From Rhodococcus sp. BP22 (lineage in GTDB: Bacteria > Actinomycetota > Actinomycetes > Mycobacteriales > Mycobacteriaceae): a stretch of 64,000 nt of DNA. The stretch is taken from NCBI RefSeq assembly GCF_014281965.1, contig NZ_JACFTB010000002.1, positions 496,001-560,000 on the forward strand, given 5' to 3'. A model generated the notes under the pieces. It was given only the letters and a program-made list of their open reading frames with translations. It was not told where the DNA came from and searched no databases. Shown here one piece after another: positions 22,201 to 33,500 of this stretch (positions are counted from its first letter, which is position 1; every line of letters starts with the position of its first letter). A program made the position numbers and the translations under genes.

Positions 22201-24224
22201 CATTCCTCGCCGCGCTCGCTCAACTGTACGTCCACGGTCACGTCCTCGATCTGACGACGCTTTTCGACGATGGCGACTACGCAGCCATTCCGCGTACGTC
22301 CTACCTGCGTAAAGAGTTCTGGCTCGATTCGCGAGTCAACTCGAGCGGCAACTCCCACGTCCCCGGTTCCCGGGTTGCGCTGCCGGACGGTCGGCACGTG
22401 TGGGAGGTGCAGGCTTCGGCCCTCGGAAGTTTCGACGAACTGGTGAAGGCAGCTGCCTCGCAGGTTCTTTCGAGCGTCGAACTCGGATACTCGGTGTCGC
22501 ACGCGGCAGTCCCCACGACCGGGACCGTCGTCACGACAGTGACTTCACACCTTGGTGGCGCGTCCGTTCAGGTGCACGCCCATCAGGGATCTGCTTTCAC
22601 TCTGCTGCACGAGGCCGTCGTCACCTCCGGAGATCCACTACCGGAACCCGTTGTGGCTGTAGCGCAGTCGTCGACCTCGCCGATGGAAGAGCTGCCGGAG
22701 GTCGTCGAGACGTTCGGTGATCGCTGGGACGCGAACGGTAGCCAGAAGCTCGAAGACCGGTTGGCGATCATCGTCGCCGAGTCGATGGGTTATGCGCCCG
22801 AGGACCTCCCACCGGAGGTGCCGCTGATCGAACTCGGGCTCGACTCGCTGAGTGCTGTGCGCATCAAGAATCGCGTCGAATACGAATTCGACATACCCAC
22901 CGTGCAATTGCAGGCAGTGCGCGATGCCAACCTGCTCGAGGTCGAGAAGTACCTGCGTTACGCGCTGGAGAATCGTGAAGAGGTTGCGGCCCTCGCCGAG
23001 CAACAGGCCGCGGAGAAGGAGGCCGAGACTCGAGAGTCGGTCTCCCCGGCCGCGCCCGTCGAAGCTGCTCCCGACACGACCCCTGCTGTTGCGCAAACCG
23101 ATTCGATGTCGGACCTGGGCGGCAAAGAAGGGTTCGCCGAGGCTGCAGGCTCCGACGTTCCGCCCCGCGACAACGCCGAGCGGATGACGTTCGCGACGTG
23201 GGCAGTCGTGACGAAGGAGTCCGCCAAGGGCATCTTCAACACGTTGCCGATCCTCGACGACGAGGTGGCCGAAAAGTTGGCCGCCCGATTGACCGAGCGG
23301 GCCGGCGGCGAAGTCACCTTCGACGACGTCCTCGACTCGGAGACCATCGAGCAGCTGGCCGAGAAGGTACGTCCGCACCTCGAGGGTGGCGAAATCGACG
23401 GAGTGGTACGCAATTTGCGTGCCCGCCCCGAAGGTTCGACGGCCACACCGGTGTTCGCATTCCATTCGGCGGGCAGCTCCACTGTCGCCTACGAGCCGCT
23501 ACTTCGGAAGCTTCCCGCCGGTACCCCGATGTACGGACTCGAACGCGTCGAAGGCCCGATCTCCGTGCGCGCTGCAGAATATGTGCCGCTGATCCGTGCC
23601 ATCCAGCCGGAAGGTCCGTACGTATTCGTCGGATGGTCGCTCGGCGGCATCCTCGCCTACGAAGTTGCCAGGCAAATGGAAGAACAGGGTATCGAGGTGG
23701 CCTACGTCGGGCTGCTCGACACGGTGATGCCAGGAACCGAAATTCCGGACACTCGCGCCGAGGTGCGCAAGCGCTGGGAGCGGTACGCGGCATTCGCCAA
23801 GAAGACCTACGACGTCGACTACCCGATCCCGTACGACAAGCTGGTAGAAGCCGACGACGAGGGCCAGATCCGCATCATCACCGATCTCGTCAAGCTCAGC
23901 GGTGCGAAGATCCCCGGTGGCATCATCGAGCATCAGCGCACTTCCTGGCTGGACAACCGTGCCATCCAGACAGCAGAACTGAAGCCGTACGGCGGACCCG
24001 TGACGCTGTACATGGCCGACAAGTACCACGACGATGCCATCGCGTTGGAGCCCGCTTACGCCACCCGTGAAGCCCACGGTGGGTGGGGGCCGGTTGTGAA
24101 GAATCTCGAGATCGTCGAGATCGGAGGCGATCACCTTGCGATCGTCGACGAGCCGTACATTGGCAGAATCGCGGCACACATGACGAAGAAGCTCGAAGAA
24201 ATCGAGTCAGGAGCTAAGCCTTGA
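19239..24224 (+). CDS. pks13: Polyketide synthase Pks13 (mycolic acid condensase)
   Basis: The 1661-residue multidomain enzyme contains an N-terminal ACP (Ser56 in [10 protein letters not shown]), a ketosynthase from about 120 to 545 (Cys288 in [11 protein letters not shown], His in EAHGTGT and KTNFGHLES), an acyltransferase (Ser765 in [12 protein letters not shown]), a C-terminal ACP (Ser1203 in [12 protein letters not shown]) and a thioesterase (Ser1467 in [12 protein letters not shown]). It condenses the FadD32-loaded meroacyl chain with a carboxyacyl extender from the AccD4 carboxylase and, through the thioesterase, transfers the product to trehalose. It is about 70 residues shorter than the mycobacterial protein. 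Its stop overlaps the accD4 start (TTGA). Orthologue of Rv3800c. Confidence 0.97.
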   Translation: MANHEIDAERVTDSSGADMTVSQLREWLRNWVADATGQPVAQISDDRPMEEFGLASRDAVALSGDIEELMGVTLTATVAYQHPTIASLATRIIEGEPDVPDEAADDAYYLQGNVPGSSHDIAIVGVSTRFPGAGHTPEEMWTMLSEGRDGITDLPEGRWQEFTSDPVIKAAVDATVTKGGYLDDVKTFDAEFFAMSPNEVVNVDPQQRLALELTWEALEHARIPASSVKGSQVGVFIGSSSNDYQLLAVSDPAVHPYALTGTSTAIVANRVSYFYDFRGPSIAVDTACSSALVAVHQAVRSLRDGESDLAVAGGVNMLLAPPITVGFGQTGVLAPDGKIKAFSSDANGMIRSEGGGLVVLKRVEDAERDGDDILAVIAGSAINSDGRSNGLLAPSPDAQADALRFAYRDAGINPSGVDYIEAHGTGTILGDPIEADALGRVVGRGRSEDKPALLGSAKTNFGHLESAAGAAGLIKVVLALQHNRLPASLNYAGPNPYIDFDKAHLKVVSEGAEWPRYTGKAIAGISGFGFGGTNAHVVVTEYVKAVPEADGTEDVSAEADTRLLVSNVETTDPVAEAEQILEESVPQTVVLAVSAALPSRRKRAASELADWLETEAGSTTPLADVGRALAKRNHGRSRAVVLASTHAEAITGLRAIASGKPGQGVFSADSPASNGAVWVFSGFGSQHRKMANALYRNNTTFAAAVDEVDELLLDEAGYSIKEIILDDSQNYEFENSQVAIFVIQVALAAALRAHGAEPSAVIGHSMGEVAAAYVVGGLNLEDAVRIIYARSRLLAEGQEGLGAASQGAMALVEYTPDEVTALTDQFPDVEPCVYAAPTHTTVGGPRGQVEALVEMAEAAGKMARILDVKGAGHTAAVDPLLGELAAELAGIEPGKLRAGVYSSVDKQAHYRAGHEPIHGVEYWTKGMRNPVYFTQAVNVAVGDGHTTFVELAPNPVALMSIAGTAWAAGVADSTLIPTLKRKEDESETFLAALAQLYVHGHVLDLTTLFDDGDYAAIPRTSYLRKEFWLDSRVNSSGNSHVPGSRVALPDGRHVWEVQASALGSFDELVKAAASQVLSSVELGYSVSHAAVPTTGTVVTTVTSHLGGASVQVHAHQGSAFTLLHEAVVTSGDPLPEPVVAVAQSSTSPMEELPEVVETFGDRWDANGSQKLEDRLAIIVAESMGYAPEDLPPEVPLIELGLDSLSAVRIKNRVEYEFDIPTVQLQAVRDANLLEVEKYLRYALENREEVAALAEQQAAEKEAETRESVSPAAPVEAAPDTTPAVAQTDSMSDLGGKEGFAEAAGSDVPPRDNAERMTFATWAVVTKESAKGIFNTLPILDDEVAEKLAARLTERAGGEVTFDDVLDSETIEQLAEKVRPHLEGGEIDGVVRNLRARPEGSTATPVFAFHSAGSSTVAYEPLLRKLPAGTPMYGLERVEGPISVRAAEYVPLIRAIQPEGPYVFVGWSLGGILAYEVARQMEEQGIEVAYVGLLDTVMPGTEIPDTRAEVRKRWERYAAFAKKTYDVDYPIPYDKLVEADDEGQIRIITDLVKLSGAKIPGGIIEHQRTSWLDNRAIQTAELKPYGGPVTLYMADKYHDDAIALEPAYATREAHGGWGPVVKNLEIVEIGGDHLAIVDEPYIGRIAAHMTKKLEEIESGAKP

Positions 24225-25765
24225 GTGGTACCACCGCCGAAAAGTTGGCCGATCTGCGTGCCAACCTCGAACTCGCCAAAGAGCCGGCGGGTGAGATAGG
24301 TATCGCCAAGCGGGCGAAGAAGGGCATCCCGAGCGCTCGACAGCGAGTGGACTCGCTACTGGACCCGGGCAGCTTCATCGAGATCGGTGCACTGGTCAAG
24401 GCTCCGAACGATCCCACCGCGCTGTACAGCGACGGAGTTGTCACCGGGCACGGGACCATCGACGGGCGACCGGTTGCCGTGTTCTCCCACGATCAGACCG
24501 TCTTCGGCGGCACCGTCGGCGAGATGTTCGGCCGCAAGGTCGCGGGCATCATGGACTTCGCGATCAAGGTCGGTTGCCCGGTCATCGGAATCAACGACTC
24601 CGGCGGCGCGCGCGTGCAGGATGCCGTCACCTCACTCGCGTGGTACGCCGAGCTCGGCCGTCGGCACGAGCCGTTGTCCGGCATGTGCCCGCAGGTATCG
24701 ATCATCCTCGGCAAGTGTGCAGGCGGCGCCGTCTACGCACCCATCAACACCGATGTCGTCGTCGCCACCGAAGAGGCGTACATGTTCGTCACCGGGCCGG
24801 ACGTTATCAAGTCCGTCACCGGAGAGGATGTCAGCCTCGACGAACTCGGAAGTGCACGCAAGCAGGCCGAATACGGCAACGTCCACCACGTTGCCGTGGA
24901 CGAAGCAGCAGCTTTCGCCTGGGTACGGAACTACCTGAGCTACATGCCGTCGAGCTGCCAGGAAGACCCGCCCGTGGTCAATCCGGGTATCGAGCCCGAG
25001 ATAACAGAGTCGGACCTGTTGCTGGACAAGGTCATGCCCGACGCCGACAACGCCGGCTACGACATGCACGACATCATCCTTCGTATGTTCGACGACGGCG
25101 AATTCCACGAGATGTCCACGGGCATCGCACCGAACGTCATCACCGGACTTACCCGCGTCGACGGCAAATCGGTCGGCGTCGTCGCCAACCAGCCGATGTT
25201 CCTGTCCGGAGCACTCGACGCAGATGGCTCGGACAAAGCAGCACGCTTCATCCGGATCTGCGATGCGTACAACATCCCGCTCGTCTTCATCGTCGATACC
25301 CCAGGCTTCCTGCCCGGCGTCGATCAGGAGAAGGTCGGCGTCATCAAGCGCGGCGGACGATTCCTGTTCTCCTACATCGAAGCATCGGTTCCCAAGGTCA
25401 CCGTCGTGGTTCGCAAAGCCTACGGTGGCGGCTACGCGGTCATGGGCTGCAAGCAACTGGGTGCCGACATCAACTTCGCCTGGCCCACCGGCCGTATCGC
25501 CGTCATGGGTGCAGAGGGTGCCGTGAACATCATCGGCCGGAAGCAACTCGCCGCGGCAGGAGACAACGCCCCGGCAGTGCGAGCACAGCTCATCAACTTC
25601 TACAACGAGCACGTCGCAACACCATGGGTCGCAGCCGAACGCGGTTACATCGATGCAGTCATCGAACCGTCCCAGACGCGCCTCGAACTCCGCAAAGCAC
25701 TCAAGCTGCTCGAGAACAAAGAGGTGTTCAAGAATCCGCGGAAGCATCACCTGCTTCCGATCTGA
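24221..25765 (+). CDS. accD4: Acyl-CoA carboxylase carboxyltransferase beta subunit AccD4
   Basis: The 514-residue protein starts at TTG 24221, overlapping the pks13 stop by four bases. Crotonase-fold carboxyltransferase motifs are visible: [24 protein letters not shown], the oxyanion region [12 protein letters not shown], and [12 protein letters not shown]. It carboxylates long-chain acyl-CoA to supply the alpha-branch extender for Pks13, working with biotinylated AccA3 and AccD5/AccE, which are not in this window. It ends the fadD32-pks13-accD4 operon and matches Rv3799c. Confidence 0.95.
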   Translation: MSGTTAEKLADLRANLELAKEPAGEIGIAKRAKKGIPSARQRVDSLLDPGSFIEIGALVKAPNDPTALYSDGVVTGHGTIDGRPVAVFSHDQTVFGGTVGEMFGRKVAGIMDFAIKVGCPVIGINDSGGARVQDAVTSLAWYAELGRRHEPLSGMCPQVSIILGKCAGGAVYAPINTDVVVATEEAYMFVTGPDVIKSVTGEDVSLDELGSARKQAEYGNVHHVAVDEAAAFAWVRNYLSYMPSSCQEDPPVVNPGIEPEITESDLLLDKVMPDADNAGYDMHDIILRMFDDGEFHEMSTGIAPNVITGLTRVDGKSVGVVANQPMFLSGALDADGSDKAARFIRICDAYNIPLVFIVDTPGFLPGVDQEKVGVIKRGGRFLFSYIEASVPKVTVVVRKAYGGGYAVMGCKQLGADINFAWPTGRIAVMGAEGAVNIIGRKQLAAAGDNAPAVRAQLINFYNEHVATPWVAAERGYIDAVIEPSQTRLELRKALKLLENKEVFKNPRKHHLLPI

Positions 25766-25805
25766 TTTTTTGTTGGGTCGCGCCTACTGGGTCGCTCCGC
25801 ACTTT

Positions 25806-25857
25806 CGCTTGAATGGTCCATTCATACGATCAGATAGCTTGTGTGCGCCATTCATGC
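25806..25857 (+). repeat. Dispersed palindromic repeat, copy 1
   Basis: This 52-bp element starts CGCTTGAATGG and ends GCGCCATTCATGC, with the core ACGATCAGATAGCTT between the arms. An internal perfect palindrome, GAATGG-T-CCATTC, sits at the left end. It lies between accD4 and the convergent AbiEi-like gene and covers the latter's stop codon. The same element recurs at 27001, 27100 and 36899. Confidence 0.85.
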
Positions 25858-26802
25858 TTGCGCGATGTGCACGGGTGGGCGCGGTCGGGCAAGTGCACGG
25901 GCGTAGCCGGCTCGAAGGTCGTCCAGTACCCCGGTTGGATCGTCTCTGATCTGCTTCGGCAGGTGCGCCACGATGACGATTCCGATACGTTCCATGTCCG
26001 CTCGACGTTTCAGAGTCTTGGCGTGGTCGGCTGGGCTCAGATGATGAGCGAACGAGTCTATCTGCCAACCGAATCCGACAGCATCTATCCAGCCGTCGGG
26101 TCGTCCGAGAAATCTGCCGTCGGCGTCGAGAACGTCGCGGTTGTGAACCATTTTGGGAAGGCCAGAGGTGCTGTAGAGCCTCTGAGCCTGAACCTCGGCA
26201 ACGGAATGCGCATCGTCGGCAAGTTCGCTCGCCGCTGCCCAACCGGCGGCACCGTAACGCCGGGGGCCATCCTTGAGCTCGCGGACTATTTCGTCGAGAT
26301 CGACCGCACCGCGTTGGATAGCTTCCGCGAACAGGCGAGTGCAGGCGCCGGTATTCCGCAATGCGCGCGCAGTGTCGACGAGCGCACGCGGTAGCGGGGC
26401 AACGGCCAAGCGGCCACGATGCAGAGGTTCCGGTAGGCGGTGCGTCCGCTCGACACGTACGAACGACGACGGCGCTCGACGCATTGTCGCCGGAACGAGG
26501 ATGTGGACGTCGCCCCCGACTCGGTCGAAGCCGTGCTGCATGACGGCGGCACCACCGGTGAGCATGCATTGTCCGCCGCCGTAGAGCAAAGCGGCAGATT
26601 GTTGTTGTAGAAGGGTGGGACTTCCGTTGTGCAACAGAATGATGCCCGGCAGTATTCGACGCCATTTGCCGCCGCTGCCAGTTCGCAGAGTAATTGATCC
26701 GTCCGACACTCCGCATTGTCGAAGTGCCCGACGGGTGATGACGCCATTGAGTGATGCCCCGTCCAGGATGTACCGGTTCGTTGCCCAGCTACCGCGTTTC
26801 AT
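25852..26802 (-). CDS. AbiEi-like winged-helix / DUF559-like protein
   Basis: The 316-residue protein is read from ATG 26802 (MKRGSWATNRYILDGASLNG); an in-frame extension upstream is possible and no clear ribosome site is seen. The N-terminal part (ITRRALRQCGVSDGSI...GGKWRRILPGIILLH) resembles the winged-helix domain of type IV antitoxin AbiEi. The C-terminal part (GWQIDSFAHHLSPADHAKTLKRRADMERIGI, in pieces) resembles the DUF559/Vsr-like fold common in actinobacteria. No toxin partner (AbiEii-like nucleotidyltransferase) is adjacent, so it is an orphan. It sits between two groups of the dispersed palindromic repeat, separating mycolate and arabinan operons. Function unknown. Confidence 0.75.
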   Translation of the reverse strand: MKRGSWATNRYILDGASLNGVITRRALRQCGVSDGSITLRTGSGGKWRRILPGIILLHNGSPTLLQQQSAALLYGGGQCMLTGGAAVMQHGFDRVGGDVHILVPATMRRAPSSFVRVERTHRLPEPLHRGRLAVAPLPRALVDTARALRNTGACTRLFAEAIQRGAVDLDEIVRELKDGPRRYGAAGWAAASELADDAHSVAEVQAQRLYSTSGLPKMVHNRDVLDADGRFLGRPDGWIDAVGFGWQIDSFAHHLSPADHAKTLKRRADMERIGIVIVAHLPKQIRDDPTGVLDDLRAGYARALARPRPPVHIAQA

Positions 26803-27000
26803 GGAGGGAAGCTTGCAGGGTTCGGCGACAGTCGAATGCCCTGCGACCAGGGGAGACGGGAAACGTGTTGACGCAGACCTGGACTGTGGATAACTCGGCG
26901 ACATCGCCGAGGCGAGGCGGCTGAATGTCAGTGCCCTGCGCTATATGCCGTGCGCCGCTGCGACATCGCCGGGATTTTCGGCCAACCGCCGTCGCGCATT

Positions 27001-27052
27001 GCTTGAATGGCGCTTCGAAGCTATCTGATCGTATGAGTGGACCATTGAAGCG
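27001..27052 (-). repeat. Dispersed palindromic repeat, copy 2
   Basis: Inverted copy of the element at 25806: GCTTGAATGGCGC to CCATTGAAGCG around CTATCTGATCGT. It lies downstream of the emb operon in the 386-bp gap between the AbiEi-like gene and embB. Confidence 0.85.
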
Positions 27053-27099
27053 GGTGGTGAGGCCCACGCCTGTGCCGCCCCAACCACCCGTCGCGCACT

Positions 27100-27151
27100 G
27101 CTTGAATGGCGCCCCGAAGCTATCTGATCGTATGAGTGGACCATTGAAGCG
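27100..27151 (-). repeat. Dispersed palindromic repeat, copy 3, in direct tandem with copy 2
   Basis: Nearly identical to copy 2 and in the same orientation 99 bp away. Flanking sequence is also shared (CCGTCGCGCA before, GGGTGGTGAGGCCC after), so a block of about 85-90 bp has been duplicated. The block lies 37 bp past the embB stop codon and could act in transcript termination or mRNA stability. The rest of the 26803-27188 gap shows no convincing gene. Confidence 0.85.
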
Positions 27152-27188
27152 GGTGGTGAGGCCCGCCCCAACGGCCCAAACGGTGACC

Positions 27189-30100
27189 CTACTTGTCGAA
27201 CACCCGCAGATTCCCGGGAGTCCAGAGGCCCGACCTGGTGACCTCGGAGGTGTCGATGGTCGGTGGGACTGCTTCTGGGTAGTACTGGTCGTAGCGTTCG
27301 AGTGAGCCCCAGTCGCGGGCCCAGTCGCGGTCGAGGTAGGTGGGAACGGTGACGGGCTTGGCGAGGAGTTCGGCCCAGCCGAGGGGGCCGCCGTTGTCTC
27401 CGGACTGCCAGGTGTCGGTGGAGCTGACGGCCAGTGGACGGTCGGGGAGGATGCGGTAGTTCGGTACTTCGGCGACGCCGTATTGGTGGTCGAAGGGTCG
27501 CTGGCACGGGAATTGGAGTCCGACGGCCCAGTCGAGTAGGACGGGTTGTTCGCTGCCGATGAGGCTGTTCAGCGTTTCGAGCTGTGGTACTCGCGGCGGG
27601 GTGAACGCGAACCATTGGTCGCCGGTGAGGTTGGGGTCGTTGGCCACGATGCGTACGGCATCGGCGCCTTCGGGTAGGTCCGCGATGGGGATGCGGAGGT
27701 TGCGCCACGATGGAGCGGGTCCGATGTCGCGGGGCAGGTAGGTGCCTTGGACGTCGATTGTTCCGTCGGGTTGGCGCGCGCCGTACTCCACGAGGAGGGA
27801 CTGTCCGTAGGTCAGTGCGCCGGTGTCGTCGAAGGACAGGATGCGTCCGGCGGCCGAGATGACGATCAGCGGTGCGGTGTCGGATCTTTCGGGGAGTGCG
27901 TACCAGCTCGAGGTCGCTGACGCGGGTTCCTGGATTCCTGGTTGGTAGGAGCCGAGGACCGGGGTGGTGGCCGGGTCGAGTCCGAAGGGGAGTGCGGCGG
28001 TGGATCCGTTGATGCCACGGTCGCCGATTCCGCCTCCGGTTCCGGAGCTCTGGCCCTCTTCGAAGGCCGGTCCGACGCTCTGCTGGTCGGTATTGCCCTG
28101 TCCTGGTTTGACTTCCACGGCGTCGGCGCTGAGGTCGGTGGGGATGCCGTTGGGAGTGAATTTCGATGGGTCTTCGCCACCGAGGGGGCCGGTTTCGGGG
28201 TTGAAGCCAGCGGGGATCGGATCGAGTACTCCGGCGTTGGGATCCGATTCGACGAGAACGTCGGTGGCCAAACCGCAGCTTTTGCCGGTCAGCGATTCGA
28301 TATTGGATCGCGCCAGTGAGTATGCGGGGTACTGCGAGACGGCTCCCTTGACGAGAGAAAGGATCTCGAAGAGAACCATGAGTCCGGCGACGACGGTGAG
28401 CGGCGCTGCGGCGAATTTCTTGATGCGTCTGCCGCGTTCGCTGGTGGCACGGGGTTGCGGTGGCGCGTATCCCTCCCTGAGGTACTGCCAGGCAGCGAGA
28501 GCCAAGGCGAGTGCGAACAGGACGAGGAACAGTGTTCCGGATTCGTTGCCGGCGAGGGACACGGTTTTGTCGAACCACGGGACGCCGTAACTCGAGACGT
28601 ACCAGTAACCGTTGATGCCCGAGAATGCCAGTGCGAGAACGAACATCAGCCCGGCGAGGAAGATCGTGCGGTTTCTGCGCGAGCGGAGTGCGCTTGCCGA
28701 GATGGCGACGGCTGTCAGTGCCGCGAGGCTACCGGCGATGCCCGCGTAGGAACCGAAGTGGTGTGTCCACTTGGTCGGGTTGAACATCATGAAGAAGATG
28801 GTTCCGAAGACGACGCCGATGAGACGCCATGCCGGTCCGTTCGCAATGCCGGGGACGCGTCGACGTCGCAAGAGGATGAACAGTGTCGAGAACAGGCACA
28901 GCAGCATCACCAGGAATGCGAATCGGCGTGCGACGGAACCGTCGACGGTCTGGACGAACAGGTAGTAGTAGCGCAGGAAGTCCTGGTACCACGCCTCGCT
29001 CGGTCCGACGGCCGTACGGACTCGGGTGGATTCGATGACGGTGGCGAAGGTCTGGTCGGCGAAGACGACGACGAGAACGAGGAAGCCTGCCGCGGCAAGT
29101 GGCGCGACGAGTGCCAACGTACCGACTTGGCGATGACGTCGAATGACGATTCGAGCCATGGGTCGTGCGCCTGCCAACAGTGCTGCGACACACATCAATC
29201 CGGTAGGCGCGGCAGCGAGTGTGAATGCGCCGATCAAGAACGCGGCGGCCGCGGGTAACAGTCGTCCGGTTGCGATGGAGCGTTCGATGGAGCACCAGGT
29301 GAGCAGCGCACCGACGGCGACGATCGGCTCCGGGCGTAGTCCGTTGTTGTACGGCAGCCAGAACGCGAGGAACACCAGCCCGCCGGTCCACAGTGCGACG
29401 TTCGATTTGCGAACGGCGCGACCCAGGCGCGGAACGACCTCGCGGCTGATGACCATCCAACACAGGATTCCGGCGATCAATGCGGGTAGGCGGATCCAGG
29501 GGCTGGCCGTGGACACCTTGGCGAACAGTGCGAGGACGTCGTAGTACCAGCCGAACGGTGCTTCGGGGACGCCGAACCACCGGAAGTAGTTGGCCATGTA
29601 GCCGGACTTCTCGGCCGCACGGGCCATGGTCAGCAGGTAGCCGTCGTCGGACGTATTTGCTCCGACGAAGTGCCAGCCGATCAAGACGCCGACGACCGTG
29701 ACGTCGATGCCGGTGAACTTCCACCAGTTCGACGGGAAGAAGCGGCGGTGACCGCGGCCGTCGATGCCGTCGAGTCGGCCGAGCGCGCCCACTGCGAGGA
29801 TGGTGCAGACGACCGCCAGGATCATCGCGAGCAGTTTGAGAATCGTCGGGCTGGATGAGAACCGCGAGTCGACGTCGATAGTCGCCGACATTCCGGCAGG
29901 GGCAGCGCCGGAGAGGTCGGTGAAGATTCCGACGACCTGGGGACGTAAGTCGCCGTCGAGACGTCCGGAGCGCGGATTGCCCTGCTTGTCGGACAGGCCG
30001 GTGAACTCGGCCGACGTCGAGTCGATGTTCGAGGTGATCTCGATGGAGCCACATGCTGCGCCCTGGACGTCCGCACGCGGTGCTGTGGCGACTACTACGT

Positions 30101-30500
30101 TGCGGTCCAATACGTCGACGGACGCCTCGCTGACGCGCACGAAGAGGCTGTTGAGCGCTGCCCCCTCGCCCTGGGGCGGTGCGGTTGCCAGTAGGAGGCC
30201 ACCCGACGGCGGTAGCTGTGCGACGGCGCTGCACGGGATGCTCGCAGTGAAGGCGAGGGGAGCCTGTGACACGAGCGGCGCATCGATGTCCTGCAGCGAA
30301 CCGGCCTCGGGCCAGTTGATCGTCGAGGTGGTCTGCACGACCGGAAGAAACGGGGTCAGGACCGCGAGAAATGCGCCGAGAAGCCCGGTGATGATGGCAA
30401 TCAGGCGCGTGGTGCGCACCTGGGATCGAAGATCGACCGCAGAACCCTTCCTCGGTGAGGCGGAGGGCACGGCGGAAGAATCTGTCACGGCGTCGGGCAC
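27189..30500 (-). CDS. embB: Arabinosyltransferase, EmbB-like
   Basis: The 1103-residue GT-C protein starts at GTG 30500. It has about 13 membrane segments and an extracellular N-terminal domain. The catalytic loop GANTSDDGYLLTMARAAEKSG includes the acidic pair and the Met that aligns with ethambutol-resistance position 306 of M. tuberculosis EmbB. A Pro-motif region and a large C-terminal carbohydrate-binding domain follow (DWAVGLQFPCQRPFDHQYG, ILPDRPLA, DRDWARDWGSLERY). DGSVARRFAFLVMLLCLF and GPAWRLIGVVFGTIFFMMF look closest to EmbB as I recall it. It extends arabinan outside the membrane using DPA. It is last in the dprE1-embB operon, 72 bp after embC. Confidence 0.9.
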   Translation of the reverse strand: MPDAVTDSSAVPSASPRKGSAVDLRSQVRTTRLIAIITGLLGAFLAVLTPFLPVVQTTSTINWPEAGSLQDIDAPLVSQAPLAFTASIPCSAVAQLPPSGGLLLATAPPQGEGAALNSLFVRVSEASVDVLDRNVVVATAPRADVQGAACGSIEITSNIDSTSAEFTGLSDKQGNPRSGRLDGDLRPQVVGIFTDLSGAAPAGMSATIDVDSRFSSSPTILKLLAMILAVVCTILAVGALGRLDGIDGRGHRRFFPSNWWKFTGIDVTVVGVLIGWHFVGANTSDDGYLLTMARAAEKSGYMANYFRWFGVPEAPFGWYYDVLALFAKVSTASPWIRLPALIAGILCWMVISREVVPRLGRAVRKSNVALWTGGLVFLAFWLPYNNGLRPEPIVAVGALLTWCSIERSIATGRLLPAAAAFLIGAFTLAAAPTGLMCVAALLAGARPMARIVIRRHRQVGTLALVAPLAAAGFLVLVVVFADQTFATVIESTRVRTAVGPSEAWYQDFLRYYYLFVQTVDGSVARRFAFLVMLLCLFSTLFILLRRRRVPGIANGPAWRLIGVVFGTIFFMMFNPTKWTHHFGSYAGIAGSLAALTAVAISASALRSRRNRTIFLAGLMFVLALAFSGINGYWYVSSYGVPWFDKTVSLAGNESGTLFLVLFALALALAAWQYLREGYAPPQPRATSERGRRIKKFAAAPLTVVAGLMVLFEILSLVKGAVSQYPAYSLARSNIESLTGKSCGLATDVLVESDPNAGVLDPIPAGFNPETGPLGGEDPSKFTPNGIPTDLSADAVEVKPGQGNTDQQSVGPAFEEGQSSGTGGGIGDRGINGSTAALPFGLDPATTPVLGSYQPGIQEPASATSSWYALPERSDTAPLIVISAAGRILSFDDTGALTYGQSLLVEYGARQPDGTIDVQGTYLPRDIGPAPSWRNLRIPIADLPEGADAVRIVANDPNLTGDQWFAFTPPRVPQLETLNSLIGSEQPVLLDWAVGLQFPCQRPFDHQYGVAEVPNYRILPDRPLAVSSTDTWQSGDNGGPLGWAELLAKPVTVPTYLDRDWARDWGSLERYDQYYPEAVPPTIDTSEVTRSGLWTPGNLRVFDK

Positions 30501-30572
30501 GGTTGACGATGGTATGCGAGCGCTATCGGTTCACCGCATTCGCATGGTGAAAGAACCGGGAAGATACCCGTT

Positions 30573-33500
30573 TCATTCGACCCTGATCGGACCCTCCGAC
30601 TCCCATCCGCTGCGTGTCACGGTCTCGACCGTCAGCTCTGCGGGCGTGGCGGACGGATCGAGTGGGCTGAACCGTTCGAGTGAACCCCAGTCACGGTCGA
30701 GGTCGTCGCGCAGATAGGTAGGGACTACTTCGGCGGAGAGTACGAGCTGTTGCCATCCGAGCGGGCCTCCGCCGAAAGCGTCCATGACGGGACTGTGCGC
30801 GGCCGCACCGCTGCGATCCGGCAGTATCCGGTACTCGGGGAGTTCCGCAACGCCGTCTTTATGGTCGAACGGGCGTTGGCACGGGAATCCGAGTGCGACG
30901 GTCCAGTCGAGCATCACCGGTGTGTCGGACCCGATGACGTCGACGAGTGGAACTGTGCGCGGTATGCGCGGGGGTGTCACGGCGAGCCATTGGTCGGAGG
31001 AGATGTCGGAGTCGGTTGCGACGAGTCGGATCCGATCGGCATTCTCGGGAATCTCGGACAAGGGCACACGGAGATTGCGCCATGACGGCTGCGGTCCGAT
31101 GTCGATCGGGGTGACTCGACCGAGAACCTGATCGCCGGCGGCATACTCCACTTCGAGCGGCTGGCCGGATGCGACGATGCCGTCGGAGTCGACGGATCTG
31201 ATTCGACCGGCTGCGCTGATGGCAAGGAAATCTCCGTCGGGCGCTGCAGGGAGTGAGAACCACTCGGTGGTGAGGGTTGCGGGCTCCGATGTGTCCGCGC
31301 CGTAGCTGCCGAGGATGGGAGTGCGCGAGGGGTCCAGACCGAAGGGCAATGCGACGGAGCTTCCGTTGACGCCGGTGCCCTCGGTTGTGCCGCCTTCGGT
31401 GCCTGACGATCCGGATGAATTCGACGTCTGCTGATCGGTTGTCGTGTCGTCGCTGAACCCGCGTGTGCTCTGTTGCGATACGTCTTCTTCGTCGGCGGTG
31501 AGGTCGGTCGGGATACCGTCGGGTGCGAAGCCTGCGGTGCCTTCACCTGCGAGGGAATCAGCGAGGGTGGAACCGATCGGCGTCAGCATCGCCTCATTGG
31601 GGTCCTGTTCCACCAGTACGTCGTTGGCCAGACTGCAGGAGTTTCCGGCCAGTGCGTTCAGGTTCGAGCGCGCCACCGAGTAGGCCGGATACTGTGCGAC
31701 CACACCTTTGACGAATGACGCGAGTTCGAACAGCACGATGAAGGCAGACATGACCGTCAGAGCCGAGACTCCGAAGCGCGCGGACCTGGTAGTGGCACGG
31801 TAGGGCGCGCGCAGATGCTGCCATCCGGCGTACAACAGTGCGAGAACTGTCAGTCCGAGGAAAATGGTCGAGAAGCCTTTTCCGAGGATCATCGGAGGCT
31901 TGTCGAACCACGGGATTCCGTAACTCGAGACGTACCACCAGCCGTTGGAGCCGGTGAACGCGAGGGCAGTGAGAAACAGCACGGCTGCGGTGAACAGAGT
32001 TCGGTTGCGTGGGTTGTCGCGTGTGGCCGATGCGACAGCGATCGCAGCAACGGCGGCGAGCGATGCGGCCAGACCGGCGTACACACCGAAGTGGTGGGTC
32101 CACTTGGTGGGGGTGAACATCATGAGAGCCAGCGCGCCGATCACGATGCCCACGATCCGACGCGAGGGCCCCAGTGCCACACCGGGAATGCGGCCGTTTC
32201 GACGCAGCATCACGACGATCGTGGTGATGACGCACAAGATCATCGCGAACACAGCAAATCTTCGGGCGAGTGAACCGTCCGGTGTGATCTCCATGAGCGA
32301 GTCCCAGCGGGTGCGCTCTTCGAACCACGGAACGTTCGGTCCGACAGCGGCACGTGCCCGCGTTGCTTCGAGGACCGTCGAGAGGGTTTGGTCGGCAAAG
32401 ATCGCGGCGACGATTACTACACCCGACGCGAGGATCGGTAGCAGCACCGGGAACCAGCCGACGTGACGAGCACGCGAGATGAGAACGCGGACGAGCGGTC
32501 TACCTCCGGCCAGGAGCGCCGCGACGCAGATGAGGCCAGTGGGTCCGGCGGCGAGCGAGAACGCCGCGATGAGTACGGCGACGGCGGCGGGAAGCAGCCT
32601 GCCCGTCGCGATGGCACGTTCGATCGAGCACCAGGTCAACAGGGCACCGAGGGCAATGACAGGCTCGGGGCGAAGACCGTTGTCGTACGGGAGCCAGAAC
32701 GCCAGAAAAACGAGCCCGGCGGTCCAGATCGCAACTTTGTCGGACCGCACTGCGCGGCCTAGGCGCGGAATCACCTCGCGGCTGATGACGGCCCAACACA
32801 GCAGACCCGCGATCAGTGCAGGCAGTCGCATCCACGGGCTGGCGGTGGATACCTTCGCGAATGCGGCGAGCATGTCGTAGTACGGCATGCCGAACGGAGC
32901 CTCTGGGACACCGAACCAGCGGTAGTAGTTGGCCATGTAGCCGGCGTGTTCGGATACTCGTGCCATCGTGAGCAGGTAGCCGTCGTCCGAGGTGTTGGCG
33001 CCGATGAAATGCCAGAGAAGCAGAACGCCGGCGACCACTCCGTCGACGACGGTGATGCGTAACCAATGCGAGGGGAAGAAACGGCGTCCGCGCCGCCCGT
33101 CCCGCAGGTCCAACCGGTGCAGCGCGATCAACGAGATGATCGTGAAGACGACTGCGGCGGCCATCGCGAGTTTTTTGAGAAGCGTTGGGGTGGAGGAGAA
33201 TCGCGAGTCGATCTGGATATCGACACGCAAATCGGCAGGCGCAGTTCCCTGCAATTCGGTGAAGACACCGACGGTCTGTGGGCGCACGTCGCCGTCGATC
33301 ACGCCTGTTGCATCGGTGCCTGGCGCCGACGCGGTGGATCCGGTGCTCGTCGAGTTGATGTCGACCGACGAGCAGGACGCCAGCTGGGCGTTGGTGACAG
33401 TGAGCAGGACGCGCTCGCGCAGCACGGCCTGCATGCCGCCTTCGGTGCGGGTGACGACGAGGCCGACGCCTTGTGCGTCGGGTGCGCTGGGCGCGGTGGT

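Noticed and set aside
26941-28578. 545-residue Arg-rich frame overlapping the embB 3' end
   Set aside because: Alternative frame of embB that also runs through the tandem palindromic repeats; no motifs.
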